Assembly: GCF_900176205.1 (NCBI RefSeq) | Contig: NZ_LT859959.1 | Location: 3,307,001 to 3,371,000 of the forward strand | DNA length: 64,000 bases | Source: Bradyrhizobium sp. ORS 285 | GTDB lineage: Bacteria; Pseudomonadota; Alphaproteobacteria; Rhizobiales; Xanthobacteraceae | Direction: 5' to 3' | In this document: in pieces, positions 1 to 8,408 of the stretch | How the letters are laid out: each line of letters begins with the position of its first letter | Numbering within the stretch: the stretch's first letter is position 1 | Program-made: the position numbers and the translations under genes | Notes under the pieces: generated by a model | Told to the model about the DNA's origin: nothing | What the model saw: only the letters and a program-made list of their open reading frames with translations | Database searches by the model: none

Positions 1-495
1 GCCAAGGGCGAGCTCGCCTCCTATGTCGGCTCGATCCTGGTCATCGTGTTCATGCTGGTAACCTACCGGCTGTTCGGCGTGTTCGCCAACATCGCCGTGG
101 TCGTGAACGTCGCGATGATCTTCGGCGTGCTGTCGCTGCTGAACGCAACGCTGACCTTGCCCGGCATCGCCGGCATCGTGCTGACGGTCGGCATCGCGGT
201 CGACTCCAACGTGCTGATCTATGAGCGCATCCGCGAGGAACTGCGCGGCGGCCGCAACGCGATCTCGGCGATCGATGCCGGATTCAAGCGCGCACTGGCG
301 ACCATTCTAGACTCCAACATCACCACCTTCATCGCCGCCGCCGTACTGTTCTACATCGGCACGGGCCCTGTGCGCGGTTTCGCCGTGACGCTCGGCATCG
401 GCATCCTCACCACGGTCTTCACCGCCTTCACGCTCACCCGCCTCATCGTGGCGGCATGGGTGCGGTGGAAGCGGCCGCAAAGCGTGCCAATCTAG
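1..495 (+). CDS. secD: Protein translocase subunit SecD, C-terminal part (5' end outside window)
   Basis: The reading frame is open from base 1 to a TAG at 493-495; the start lies upstream of the window. The visible 164 residues are the C-terminal membrane half of an RND-type SecD: hydrophobic segments surround the conserved stretch 'GIAVDSNVLIYERIREEL' with the NVLIYERI signature seen in SecD and SecF. SecD acts with SecF at the SecYEG channel in the inner membrane and uses the proton gradient to pull exported proteins through. secF follows at once, the usual order. Family assignment is secure; nothing can be said about the missing N-terminal periplasmic domain. Confidence 0.95.
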   Translation, partial: AKGELASYVGSILVIVFMLVTYRLFGVFANIAVVVNVAMIFGVLSLLNATLTLPGIAGIVLTVGIAVDSNVLIYERIREELRGGRNAISAIDAGFKRALATILDSNITTFIAAAVLFYIGTGPVRGFAVTLGIGILTTVFTAFTLTRLIVAAWVRWKRPQSVPI

Positions 496-503
496 GAGCT
501 AAA

Positions 504-1523
504 GTGACACACTGGGTTCTCATCGGGCTTGGCATCCTGATCGCGGTGCTGACGGTGGTCAGTGCGCTCGGCCTGCTGCCGTCGCTGCGCATCGTTCCCG
601 ACGACACGCATTTCGACTTCACGCAGTTCCGGCGTATCAGCTTCCCGATCTCGGCGGCGCTGTCGATCCTGGCGATCGTGCTGTTCTTCACGCATGGCCT
701 GAATCTCGGGATCGACTTCCGCGGCGGCAGCCTGCTCGAGGTGCGGGCCAAGTCCGGCACCGCCGATATCGCGGGGATGCGCGCGAAGCTGTCCACGCTT
801 GGTCTTGGCGAAGTGCAACTGCAGCAGTTCGGTGGCCCCGAAGGGGTGCTGATCCGCGTCGCGGAGCAGCCCGGCGGGGACATCGCGCAGCAGGAAGCTG
901 CCAACAAGGTCAAGGCCGCGATCGGTGATTCCGTCGAGTATCGCCGCGTCGAGGTCGTCGGTCCGCGCGTGTCCGGCGAGTTCCTGGCCGTCGGCATGCT
1001 CGGCCTGATGCTCGCGATCGTCTCGATTCTGATCTACCTCTGGTTCCGCTTCGAGTGGCAGTTCGCGCTCGGCGCCATGATCGCCAACGTCCACGACATC
1101 GTGCTGACGATCGGCTTCATGTCGATTAGCCAGGTCGATTTCGACCTCACCAGCATCGCGGCGCTGCTGACCATTCTCGGCTATTCGCTCAACGACACCG
1201 TCGTCATCTACGACCGTATCCGCGAGATGCTCAGGCGCTACAAGAAGATGCCGATGCCGCAGCTGCTCAACGAGTCGATCAACTCGACCTTGTCGCGCTC
1301 GATCATCACCCACGTCACCGTGACCTTGGCGTTGCTCGCGCTGCTGCTGTTCGGCGGCCCGGCGATCCACAGCTTCACGGCTGTCATGATGTTCGGCGTC
1401 GTGCTGGTCGGCACCTACACCTCGATCTTCATCGCGTCTCCTATCCTGATCTATCTCGGCGTGCACGCGATGCGCGCCGAGGCGCAGGATGAGAAGCCGG
1501 CTGCGAAGAAGAAAACCCCGTGA
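504..1523 (+). CDS. secF: Protein translocase subunit SecF
   Basis: Membrane partner of SecD in Sec-dependent protein export. The product carries the N-terminal segment 'LGIDFRGGSLLEVR' (SecD/F GG domain) and the C-terminal 'SLNDTVVIYDRIRE' motif in a run of membrane helices. I chose the GTG at 504: AGGAG (495-499) is well spaced before it and it starts just after the secD stop. An ATG at 456 in the same frame would overlap secD by 40 bases and has no good ribosome site. With this start the protein has 339 residues, normal for the family. It is co-transcribed with secD and probably with the two downstream genes. Confidence 0.93.
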   Translation: MTHWVLIGLGILIAVLTVVSALGLLPSLRIVPDDTHFDFTQFRRISFPISAALSILAIVLFFTHGLNLGIDFRGGSLLEVRAKSGTADIAGMRAKLSTLGLGEVQLQQFGGPEGVLIRVAEQPGGDIAQQEAANKVKAAIGDSVEYRRVEVVGPRVSGEFLAVGMLGLMLAIVSILIYLWFRFEWQFALGAMIANVHDIVLTIGFMSISQVDFDLTSIAALLTILGYSLNDTVVIYDRIREMLRRYKKMPMPQLLNESINSTLSRSIITHVTVTLALLALLLFGGPAIHSFTAVMMFGVVLVGTYTSIFIASPILIYLGVHAMRAEAQDEKPAAKKKTP

Positions 1524-1578
1524 TTCGAAGGATGCTTGCCTTTGGATCCTATCCAGCGGCAGCAAGTTGATCTCGGAC

Positions 1579-1962
1579 ATGGCCACTGCGAACGACACGC
1601 CACACTTTCCGCGGTCCGCACCGATCGACGGCTATGGCAAAGGCGGCTTCGCCTTTGCCGACATGTCGCATCGCGGCTCGCTGCTGTGCCTGCCGGATTC
1701 GATCTGGGCCTGGGACGTCACCCAGCCGAGCCAGATCGACCGCTATTCCCTGCAGCGCGTGTTCGATGCGGCGAACAAGATCGACACGCTGATCGTCGGC
1801 ACCGGAAATGAAGTCTGGATTCCGCCGGCGCCGCTGCGCGCGGCGTTGCGCAACGTGTCCGTCGTGCTCGACGCCATGCAGACGGGACCGGCGATCCGCA
1901 CCTACAACGTCATGATCGGCGAGCGGCGGCGGGTTGCGGCTGCGCTGATCGCAGTGCCATGA
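1579..1962 (+). CDS. Mth938/NDUFAF3-like domain protein
   Basis: A 127-residue single-domain protein of the Mth938-like (DUF498) fold; its human relative NDUFAF3 is a complex I assembly factor. Recognisable features are 'IDGYGKGGFAFADMSHRGS' near the N-terminus, a central 'DTLIVGTG' strand and the 'LRAALR' helix before the end. The ATG at 1579 was chosen because the family starts a few residues before this segment; in-frame upstream codons would give an arginine-rich tail unlike the family. It begins 55 bases after secF and its stop overlaps the next start (ATGA, 1959-1962), so translation is coupled. A bacterial role in complex I assembly is an inference from the mitochondrial relatives. Confidence 0.85.
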   Translation: MATANDTPHFPRSAPIDGYGKGGFAFADMSHRGSLLCLPDSIWAWDVTQPSQIDRYSLQRVFDAANKIDTLIVGTGNEVWIPPAPLRAALRNVSVVLDAMQTGPAIRTYNVMIGERRRVAAALIAVP

Positions 1963-2825
1963 GCGAGACGGCCGCCAGTACCAGCGATGCCGCGTTCTGT
2001 GCAAGCTTGGTCCGCGAGCTCGATTTCGACCGCTACGCCTCGACGCTGTTCGTGACGCCGGAGATCCGGCGTGCGCTGCTGTCGCTCTATGCGTTCAATG
2101 TCGAGGTGAGCCGGATCCGTGATCTCGTCACGCAGCCGCTGCCGGGCGAGGTTCGCCTGCAATGGTGGCGGGACTCATTGACGGGCCTTGAGCATGGCGG
2201 CGTCGAAGGCAATCCCGTCGCTGCCGAGCTGCTGCTGACGGTGCAGCGCTTTGCTCTCCCGGTGGATCGGCTGACGCGTCTGGTGGATGAGCATCAGTTC
2301 GACCTCTATAACGATCCGATGCCGACCATGGCGGCCCTCGATGCGTATCTCAGTGATACAAGTGGGACACTGTTCGCGCTGGCCGGACGTATCGCGGCCG
2401 GGGCCTTCGAGAATATCGACCATCTTGCCCATCACGCCGGCGTCGCGCTCGGCCTGCTGCAGGTGATCGCGTCGCTGCCGCGGGATGCTGCTCACCGACA
2501 GCTCTATGTGCCGCTGGATCTCCTCGCGCGCCATGGCGTCGATCAGGAGGAGGTCTTTGCAGCCAAGGCTACGCCAGCCATCCAGGCCATGCTGACCGAT
2601 CTGCGAGGCCAGGCGTTGCAGCATCTCGATCATACGCTGGAACTGGCGGGCCAGGCGCCGCCGGCCGTGCGGCCGGCTCTGTTGCCGCTTGCGCTCGTCC
2701 GTCGTGATCTCGCGCAGGCCGCGCGGCGCGCTCCAGATCCGTTCCAACCGCAGCCCCGCTCGCATCTGGCGACGCTCTGGACGCTGTGGCGGGCGTCCAG
2801 AACGGCGAGTTTTCGCGGGCGCTGA
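1959..2825 (+). CDS. Squalene/phytoene synthase-family protein (NDUFAF6-like)
   Basis: A 288-residue protein of the trans-isoprenyl diphosphate synthase superfamily. It keeps the general helical plan ('LYAFNVEVSRIRDLV', 'QWWRDSL') but not the two Asp-rich DxxxD motifs needed for prenyl condensation: the first position reads 'NVEVSRIRD'. It therefore resembles the non-catalytic NDUFAF6 (C8orf38) branch more than a carotenoid enzyme. The start ATG overlaps the stop of the preceding NDUFAF3-like gene. No carotenoid or hopanoid genes are nearby, which supports the assembly-factor reading. Family is clear; function is inferred. Confidence 0.85.
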   Translation: MSETAASTSDAAFCASLVRELDFDRYASTLFVTPEIRRALLSLYAFNVEVSRIRDLVTQPLPGEVRLQWWRDSLTGLEHGGVEGNPVAAELLLTVQRFALPVDRLTRLVDEHQFDLYNDPMPTMAALDAYLSDTSGTLFALAGRIAAGAFENIDHLAHHAGVALGLLQVIASLPRDAAHRQLYVPLDLLARHGVDQEEVFAAKATPAIQAMLTDLRGQALQHLDHTLELAGQAPPAVRPALLPLALVRRDLAQAARRAPDPFQPQPRSHLATLWTLWRASRTASFRGR

Positions 2826-2838
2826 TGGTTTCGCCGCC

Positions 2839-3531
2839 TCAGGCGGTCGGCATCGTGTTCCAGAGCGGCGGGCTGTGCAGCAGCCTCGGCATGTCCGATG
2901 CCTCGTGGCGGTGGATCGTGCAGCGCGTGTCCCACACGACGAGATCACCGCCGCGGCAGGTATGAGCCCAACTGAATTCGGGCCGTTCAGCAAGCTGCCA
3001 GAGATCGTCGAGCAGCACGTCCGATTCGTCCTGCTCGAGGCCGACGACATAGGAATGGCGCCGCTGGCCGAGCGCCAGCATCGAGCGGCCGGTGTCGGCA
3101 TGCAGGCCGACCAGCGGATGAACGGGACCGGCAACGATGGTGCGGCGGCCGTCATCAGCCATATCGATCGTGCGATGACGAACCTTCAGATGGGCGACGC
3201 GGCTGCGCAGCGCCGGCGACAGCGCATCATACGCTGCGTAGAGGCTGCAGAAGGACAGGGTGTCGCCGAGCATCGTGCCATAGGACGTGTAATGGAGATC
3301 GGCATGGCCAAAGCGCCGGCTGAACGCGGCGATGTCGCGCTCGGTGAGACGCTGTCCGCGCACCAGCAGCACCTGGTGCTTGAGCAGTGCGCGCATGAAG
3401 GAGGCGAACGCCCAGTCGTCGAAGGATCGGAGGTCGACATTGCAGACCTCGGCACCGAGCGCTTTTCCGGTCGGGAGCACCTGGACGAGGCTGCTTTCGG
3501 CGTTTCGCGCAACGTTGCTTCTGTGACTCAC
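2839..3531 (-). CDS. Degenerate TauD/TfdA-family dioxygenase, internally deleted
   Basis: Homologous to the intact dioxygenase just upstream (3774-4664) at both ends: 'VNVDLR'-like start region, 'HQVLLVRGQ', 'SFCSLYAAYDALS', 'HPLVGLH'. About 60 residues are missing between 'FSRRFG' and 'GDTLSFCS', which removes the HxD iron-binding motif (HTD in the paralog). The C-terminal 'RLLHSP' replaces 'RIMHRT', so one of the two 2-oxoglutarate-binding arginines is also gone. The GTG at 3531 with GGGAGA upstream is the best start (230 residues); an in-frame ATG at 3630 lacks a ribosome site. Two of the active-site elements are lost, so it is probably not a working oxygenase; it may be a decaying gene or a regulatory remnant. 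Confidence 0.8.
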   Translation of the reverse strand: MSHRSNVARNAESSLVQVLPTGKALGAEVCNVDLRSFDDWAFASFMRALLKHQVLLVRGQRLTERDIAAFSRRFGHADLHYTSYGTMLGDTLSFCSLYAAYDALSPALRSRVAHLKVRHRTIDMADDGRRTIVAGPVHPLVGLHADTGRSMLALGQRRHSYVVGLEQDESDVLLDDLWQLAERPEFSWAHTCRGGDLVVWDTRCTIHRHEASDMPRLLHSPPLWNTMPTA

Positions 3532-3773
3532 TTGCGTCGTCTCCCAAGTTTCACCAGCGCTGCCAATCAACCACTGTAATTTGTCGGGGTTGTTTCGGCT
3601 CGGAGGCAATTCGCGGAAGGATCGCGGCACGATCTGCCGATTGTCGGCACAGTCTGCCGCTGTGAGTCAGAAGTTGGACGCTTCAAGGCGGCGTGCGACG
3701 AAATATCGAGCAAGCTGCAACTCGTTCGCAGGCATTGTGCCGCTCAGGCAGGCGTCACCGTTGTGCGAACGAA

Positions 3774-4664
3774 TCAGCTGGGGCGTTGAGTTCCCTTGAT
3801 CTGAGTCCGGTGCATGATTCGCCGTGCGTGATCATCGAACGGATCGCGCCGATGCATGGTGCTGCGATTGTCCCAGATGACGAGATCGCCGACCTTCCAC
3901 ACATGCTCCCAGGCGAATTCGGGGCGCGCGACATAGGTCCAGAGTTCGTCGAGCAGCGCTTCAGAGTCGGCGAGCTCGAGTCCCACCAGATACGCGTTGC
4001 GCCGGCGGCCGAGATAGAGCATTTGCCGGCCCGACTCGGGATGCGTGCAGACCAGCGGATGGACAGCGCCGGGCGATGTGCGTGGATCATCCGTCGGCGT
4101 GACGCCTTGGCGGACGAAGCCGCCACTGTTGTAGGTGCCGTCGTGCTTGATCTTCAGGTCGGCGATGCGGCGCTTCAAATCAGCGGGAAGCGCGTCATAG
4201 ACAGCGTACATGCTGCAGAACGAGGTGTTGCCGCCGACGGGCGGAATCTCCAGCGCATAGAGCGCGCTCGCGATCGGCGGCGTGTCGAGATATGACATAT
4301 CCGTGTGCCACACCGCTTCGCCGGCACCGAGACTGCCGATCGCCTCGCCGTTCACCTTCACGTTCGAGACGATGTAGATCTCGGGGAGGCCTTCGACGAA
4401 GCGGCGGCCGTTCTCCTGGATCGGCGCGAAGTCCAGTTCGCCGAAGCGGCGGCTGAAGGCGATCAGGTCCTGATCGCTCAGGCTCTGGCCGCGCACCAGC
4501 AACACGGAATGGTCGTGGAAGGCGCCGAGCAGGGTCGAGAACGCCTTATCGTCCAAATGCCGGAGATCGACGTTGCGGATCTCGGCACCGAGTTGCGCGC
4601 CGGTCGGGATGATCTCGAGCGCTGATGGCAGAGTGGCTGGATGCACGCGGGCTTCAACGTTCAT
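3774..4664 (-). CDS. TauD/TfdA-family Fe(II)/2-oxoglutarate dioxygenase
   Basis: A 296-residue member of the taurine/2,4-D dioxygenase family. The iron triad is present: HxD in 'VWHTDMSYLD' and the distal His in 'STMHRRDPFD'; the 2-oxoglutarate arginines are in 'RRIMHRTQ'. Family enzymes use O2 and 2-oxoglutarate to hydroxylate small sulfonates, phenoxyacids or similar substrates; the substrate cannot be told from sequence. The ATG at 4664 is preceded by GGAAGGA at a good distance; a TTG two codons upstream would sit on that site. A degenerate paralog follows on the same strand, a local duplication. Confidence 0.9.
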   Translation of the reverse strand: MNVEARVHPATLPSALEIIPTGAQLGAEIRNVDLRHLDDKAFSTLLGAFHDHSVLLVRGQSLSDQDLIAFSRRFGELDFAPIQENGRRFVEGLPEIYIVSNVKVNGEAIGSLGAGEAVWHTDMSYLDTPPIASALYALEIPPVGGNTSFCSMYAVYDALPADLKRRIADLKIKHDGTYNSGGFVRQGVTPTDDPRTSPGAVHPLVCTHPESGRQMLYLGRRRNAYLVGLELADSEALLDELWTYVARPEFAWEHVWKVGDLVIWDNRSTMHRRDPFDDHARRIMHRTQIKGTQRPS

Positions 4665-4733
4665 GGCCAATCCTTCCGAGCGATTGTGCGGCCCACGCAG
4701 ACTAGCGCGGCCAGTCTTCGAAGTCTCGTCTGC

Positions 4734-5834
4734 TCACGTCGACGGCAGCTTCAGCTCCGCCTCGAAATTGAATCGGTCGCGCAGGTTCTTGCGCGAGTCC
4801 AGGATGTCCTTGAGGAAAGCGCGGTCGCTGTCGCTCGTGATCATCGGCTCGACCAGGTCGATCTGGTTCATCGCGACCAGCTGCAACAGCTCGGTCCGCG
4901 GCCGGCCGCTGGCGTCCCGCGGAAGGGCGTGCACCACCTGGATGTGCTCCGGCGGCTTCGGGCCCTTGGCGGAGGCCAGCTCGGTTTGCAATTGAGTCTC
5001 GAGGGCAGCCTGTTCCGCCTCGACGAAGGCATAGAGACCGACGCCGGTGCGGCGGTCGGCAAAGGCAACGATGGCGGCGTCCCGCACCTCGGGGTTCTTG
5101 CGGATCATCTCCATCAGCACCGGCGCGTCATTGACCAGCCGTCGTCCGCCGCCCTCGCGGTCGGTGAAGTTGAAGATGCCGCGGGTGATCGCGCGATAGA
5201 CCTTCTTGCCGGTCATCAGCCAGATGCGCGCGAACAGCGATTTGCGCGCCAGGATCTTGCGCTCCTTCGGCGTCAGCGCGTCCGGTGCATAGGTGCGCTT
5301 GTGCTTGAGGAGGTGGCGCAGATCCTCATAGGCCGCGATCCGGAACAAGCGGCTGCGGGTGGTGAAGCACGCGGCAAGCTGGAAGTCCGTCACGTAGCAA
5401 TGGCCGCCATGTCCGACCAGCCAGTTCTGCTCCTTGGCGAGGTCGTTGTGCGTGATGCCGGCGCGGTGCAGTCGCCGCATCATCTGCTTGGCGGAGCGGA
5501 AATAGGCGATGTTGCCGTGCGGTTTCGCCAGATGCAGCGCCACGCCATTGATGAAGCCGCGCACCAGCGCGCGATCTCCGGCCCACAGCAGGTCCGGGCC
5601 GGCGTTGAGGCCCTTGGCCCGCCTCAGCGCCTTGCGTTCCCTGGCGAACAGATGACGCGCCAGCACGAACGACCACCACGGCACCTCGTCGAGCCGGCGC
5701 AGCACCGCGTCGACCTCGCCGGTCTCGCTCTTGAAGCGGCCGCGCTCGACGGTCGAGAACACGTCGCGCTTGAGCAGCACGCCCTCGCTCCAGCGTGACG
5801 CCAGCAGGGCGGAGTCGGTCTTCGGCAAACTCAT
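4734..5834 (-). CDS. Kinase-like protein with C-terminal AMP-binding-enzyme (ANL)-like domain
   Basis: Of 366 residues, roughly 1-225 look like a small protein-kinase fold: the catalytic loop is 'GITHNDLAKEQNWLV' (Asp131, Asn137) and the metal motif is 'TDFQLA' (DFQ, not DFG). No glycine-rich loop is evident, as in RIO- or lipid-A-type kinases. Residues about 238-322 resemble the C-terminal lid of acyl-CoA synthetases: 'NPEVRDAAIVAFADRRTG' then 'HALPRDASGRPRTELL'. In that family the last motif carries the catalytic Lys (GK); here it reads GR. The start is 7 bases after the trmFO stop, so the two are probably co-transcribed. Targets are unknown. Confidence 0.75.
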   Translation of the reverse strand: MSLPKTDSALLASRWSEGVLLKRDVFSTVERGRFKSETGEVDAVLRRLDEVPWWSFVLARHLFARERKALRRAKGLNAGPDLLWAGDRALVRGFINGVALHLAKPHGNIAYFRSAKQMMRRLHRAGITHNDLAKEQNWLVGHGGHCYVTDFQLAACFTTRSRLFRIAAYEDLRHLLKHKRTYAPDALTPKERKILARKSLFARIWLMTGKKVYRAITRGIFNFTDREGGGRRLVNDAPVLMEMIRKNPEVRDAAIVAFADRRTGVGLYAFVEAEQAALETQLQTELASAKGPKPPEHIQVVHALPRDASGRPRTELLQLVAMNQIDLVEPMITSDSDRAFLKDILDSRKNLRDRFNFEAELKLPST

Positions 5835-5841
5835 CGCAATC

Positions 5842-7275
5842 TCACGCAGCCGCCGCGACGCGGAGATGCTCGGCGATCCAGCGGTCGAGATCCGCCAGCG
5901 CCCGGGCGCTCATCGCCTGCTTCTTGGCCACCGTCTTCTCGTTGCCTTTGAGCCGCGTGCCGTCGGGCTTCTTGGTCGGAGCTACCGCCAGCGGCGGGAA
6001 CAGGCCGAAATTGACGTTCATCGGCTGGAACGAGCGCGTCGCGCCGTCGATCGTCTCGATGTGCCCGCCGGTGATGTGGCCGAGCAGGGCGCCGAGCGCG
6101 GTGGTCGGCGGCGGCGCGGCGAGACTTGCACCGCGTGCCTCGGCAGCGGCGTAGAGGCCAGCGATGAGGCCGATGCTCGCGGACTCCACATAGCCCTCGC
6201 AGCCCGTCATCTGGCCAGCGAAGCGCAGCCGCGGCTGCGCGCGCAGGCGCAATTGCTGATCAAGCAGCTTCGGCGAGTTGAGGAAGGTGTTGCGGTGCAG
6301 GCCGCCGAGCCGGGCGAACTCCGCGTTTTCCAGGCCGGGAATGGTGCGGAAGATCTGCTGCTGCGGGCCATACTTCAGCTTCGTCTGGAAGCCGACCATG
6401 TTGTAGAGCGTGCCGAGCTTGTTGTCCTGGCGCAGCTGCACGATGGCGTAGGCCTTCACGGTCGGATTGTGCGGATTGGTCAGGCCGACCGGCTTCATCG
6501 GACCGTGACGCAACGTCTCATGGCCGCGCTCGGCCATGACTTCGATCGGCAGGCAGCCGTCGAAGTAGGGCGTGTTGGTCTCCCACTGCTTGAAGTCGGT
6601 CTTCTCGCCGGCGAGCAGCGCCGCCACGAAGGCGTCGTATTGCTCCCGGGTCATCGGGCAGTTGATGTAGTCGGCTCCCGTGCCGCCCGGACCGACCTTG
6701 TCATAGCGCGACTGGAACCACGCCTTCGACATATCGATCGTGTCCTTGTGCACGATCGGCGCGATGGCATCGAAGAAGGCGAGCGCGTTCTCATCCGTGA
6801 GGCCGCGGATCGCCTCGGCCAGCGGTTGCGAGGTGAGCGGGCCGGTGGCGATGATGACGTTGGTCCATTCGTCGGGCGGCAGGCCGGTGACCTCGCCACG
6901 ACGCAATTCGACGCGTGGATGGGCCTCCAGGGCGCTAGCCACGGCCGCCGAGAAGCCGTCGCGGTCGACCGCGAGCGCACCACCGGCGGGGACCTGGTTG
7001 GCGTCAGCGGCCCGCATGATCAGCGAGCCGAGCCGGCGCATCTCGGCATGCAGCAGGCCCACGGCGTTGTTGGCGGCATCGTCGGAGCGGAAGGAATTCG
7101 AGCACACGAGCTCCGCAGGCGTCGCGGTGCGGTGCGCCTCGGTCATGCGGTCCGGCCGCATCTCATGCAGCACCACGTCGATGCCCGCCTCGGCGAGCTG
7201 CCAGGCTGCTTCGGAGCCGGCCAAGCCGGCGCCGATAACGTGGACGGTATTTGAAGGTGATTTGGTCCCGGTCAT
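5842..7275 (-). CDS. trmFO: tRNA (uracil-5-)-methyltransferase, folate/FAD-dependent
   Basis: TrmFO makes 5-methyluridine at position 54 of tRNA from methylenetetrahydrofolate with FAD. The N-terminus carries the FAD-binding '[19 protein letters not shown]', followed by family blocks '[11 protein letters not shown]', '[15 protein letters not shown]' and '[13 protein letters not shown]'. The ATG at 7275 gives 477 residues, normal for the family; the 43-residue extension to an upstream start is low-complexity and unlikely. The kinase-like gene follows with a 7-base gap. Assignment is firm. Confidence 0.95.
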   Translation of the reverse strand: MTGTKSPSNTVHVIGAGLAGSEAAWQLAEAGIDVVLHEMRPDRMTEAHRTATPAELVCSNSFRSDDAANNAVGLLHAEMRRLGSLIMRAADANQVPAGGALAVDRDGFSAAVASALEAHPRVELRRGEVTGLPPDEWTNVIIATGPLTSQPLAEAIRGLTDENALAFFDAIAPIVHKDTIDMSKAWFQSRYDKVGPGGTGADYINCPMTREQYDAFVAALLAGEKTDFKQWETNTPYFDGCLPIEVMAERGHETLRHGPMKPVGLTNPHNPTVKAYAIVQLRQDNKLGTLYNMVGFQTKLKYGPQQQIFRTIPGLENAEFARLGGLHRNTFLNSPKLLDQQLRLRAQPRLRFAGQMTGCEGYVESASIGLIAGLYAAAEARGASLAAPPPTTALGALLGHITGGHIETIDGATRSFQPMNVNFGLFPPLAVAPTKKPDGTRLKGNEKTVAKKQAMSARALADLDRWIAEHLRVAAAA

Positions 7276-7431
7276 GCGCGGGACAGGTAGCGCTTTTCCG
7301 GAGCGCTGCAAATGCGCCAAGTGGGCTTGCGCGAGAGAAACCCGAGGGCTGTGGCCCTTTGCGCAAGGACCCAAAAACGGCAACGCCCGCAGCGAGGCGG
7401 GCATGTCCGGTCGATATCGGAAGGTGGCTGA

Positions 7432-7584
7432 TCAGCCGTTGTAGTGACCAGCAGCAACGCGCGGAATGTCCGAACGGTCGAGACCGATGTCGGCGAGCTC
7501 GCGATCGCTGAGCTGCGACAGCTCGGCAACGTTGCGCTGATACTCACGGAACGCCTGAACCATGCGGATGAGCGAGAGCAACAT
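7432..7584 (-). CDS. DUF1127 small protein
   Basis: A 50-residue protein typical of the DUF1127 family of alphaproteobacteria: basic N-terminal helix 'MVQAFREYQRNVAELSQLSD' followed by 'RELADIGLDRSDIPRVA'. The ribosome site AAAGGAGAT lies just upstream of the ATG and is among the strongest in the window. Small Arg-rich DUF1127 proteins are linked in other species to phosphate, stress and RNA turnover control, but no function can be fixed here. It stands alone between trmFO and a divergent small secreted protein. Confidence 0.9.
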   Translation of the reverse strand: MLLSLIRMVQAFREYQRNVAELSQLSDRELADIGLDRSDIPRVAAGHYNG

Positions 7585-8070
7585 GAGAAATCTCCTTTAG
7601 TTCGCGATTCAGTTCTTCGTTGGAACCTCATCGTTGAAATGAACATAGAAGAGATTGTTGCGATGCAGAAGCGCTGATGTTGCGATGCAGCTAAACCGCC
7701 GGCGCATAGCTTGAGTAACGCTTGGGTAAGAATCGGGCAGGGCCGCCCAGCGGTTGAGCGAATGACGAAAAGCCCCGTAATCATGCGGCTTTCAATCGCT
7801 CGTTTGATTTTATTGGTCCCTGAGGCTCGATCCCTGGGAGGTCGCCACACCTGCCAGCGGTGCGTGCCCGTCGCCTGATGTCCCACCTGTGAATGCATGG
7901 ATGAACGCGGGTGAACAACGGTTCAGTGTTTGTGAGGTAATCCTCTAACGGACGTTCGCGATCACGGCGTGCTCGCAGGGATTTCATTTCGCGAGACTCC
8001 GAGCGTGGTGCGACAAAGTGTCGCGGTGATCGGCGATGATGCCGACGCCGTCGCACAGCGAGGAAGAACA
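7585..8070. other. Intergenic region
   Basis: About 490 bases with no convincing gene. A short hairpin AAAGCC...GGCTTT lies near 7774-7793. The region must hold the divergent promoters of the DUF1127 gene and of the secreted protein at 8071, but I see no clear -35/-10 pair. An 88- to 96-codon minus-strand frame here has an Arg-rich, non-protein-like composition and was not called. Confidence 0.5.
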
Positions 8071-8337
8071 ATGAACAGCAAACTGTTGGGGGCCGCGCTC
8101 GTCACTGCGGCAGTTGTTGCGATTGGACCGGTTCAGGCGGCGAGGATGCACGGCGCCGGCTGCAGCGGGGCCAATCTGGAAAAGACCGAGACGGCGATCG
8201 AAGCGATGGCCGATGGCGATGCCCGCTGGGAGGCCCAGAAGGAGATCGCGGCGGCGCAAGACGCGCTGCTGAGCGGCAAGATGGGGGCCTGCAGCATGCA
8301 TCTGACCAAGGCGATGCATGTCGGGATGATCAAGTAA
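8071..8337 (+). CDS. Small secreted protein of unknown function
   Basis: An 88-residue protein with a clear signal peptide ('LLGAALVTAAVVAIGPVQA', cleavage near residue 23). The mature part is helical and charged ('EKTETAIEAMADGDARWEAQKEIAAAQ') with two cysteines (in 'GCSG' and 'ACSM') that could form a disulfide and several Met/His residues ('MHLTKAMHVGMIK'). AGGAAGA precedes the ATG. Helical periplasmic proteins with such Met/His content are sometimes metal- or stress-related, but this is only suggestive; I do not recognise the family. Confidence 0.8.
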   Translation: MNSKLLGAALVTAAVVAIGPVQAARMHGAGCSGANLEKTETAIEAMADGDARWEAQKEIAAAQDALLSGKMGACSMHLTKAMHVGMIK

Positions 8338-8408
8338 CAGCTGCATCGATCGCACGATCGAAGGACCGGCCGGTCGCCTCCCGCGATCGGCCGTCTCTCT
8401 GTCCAATC

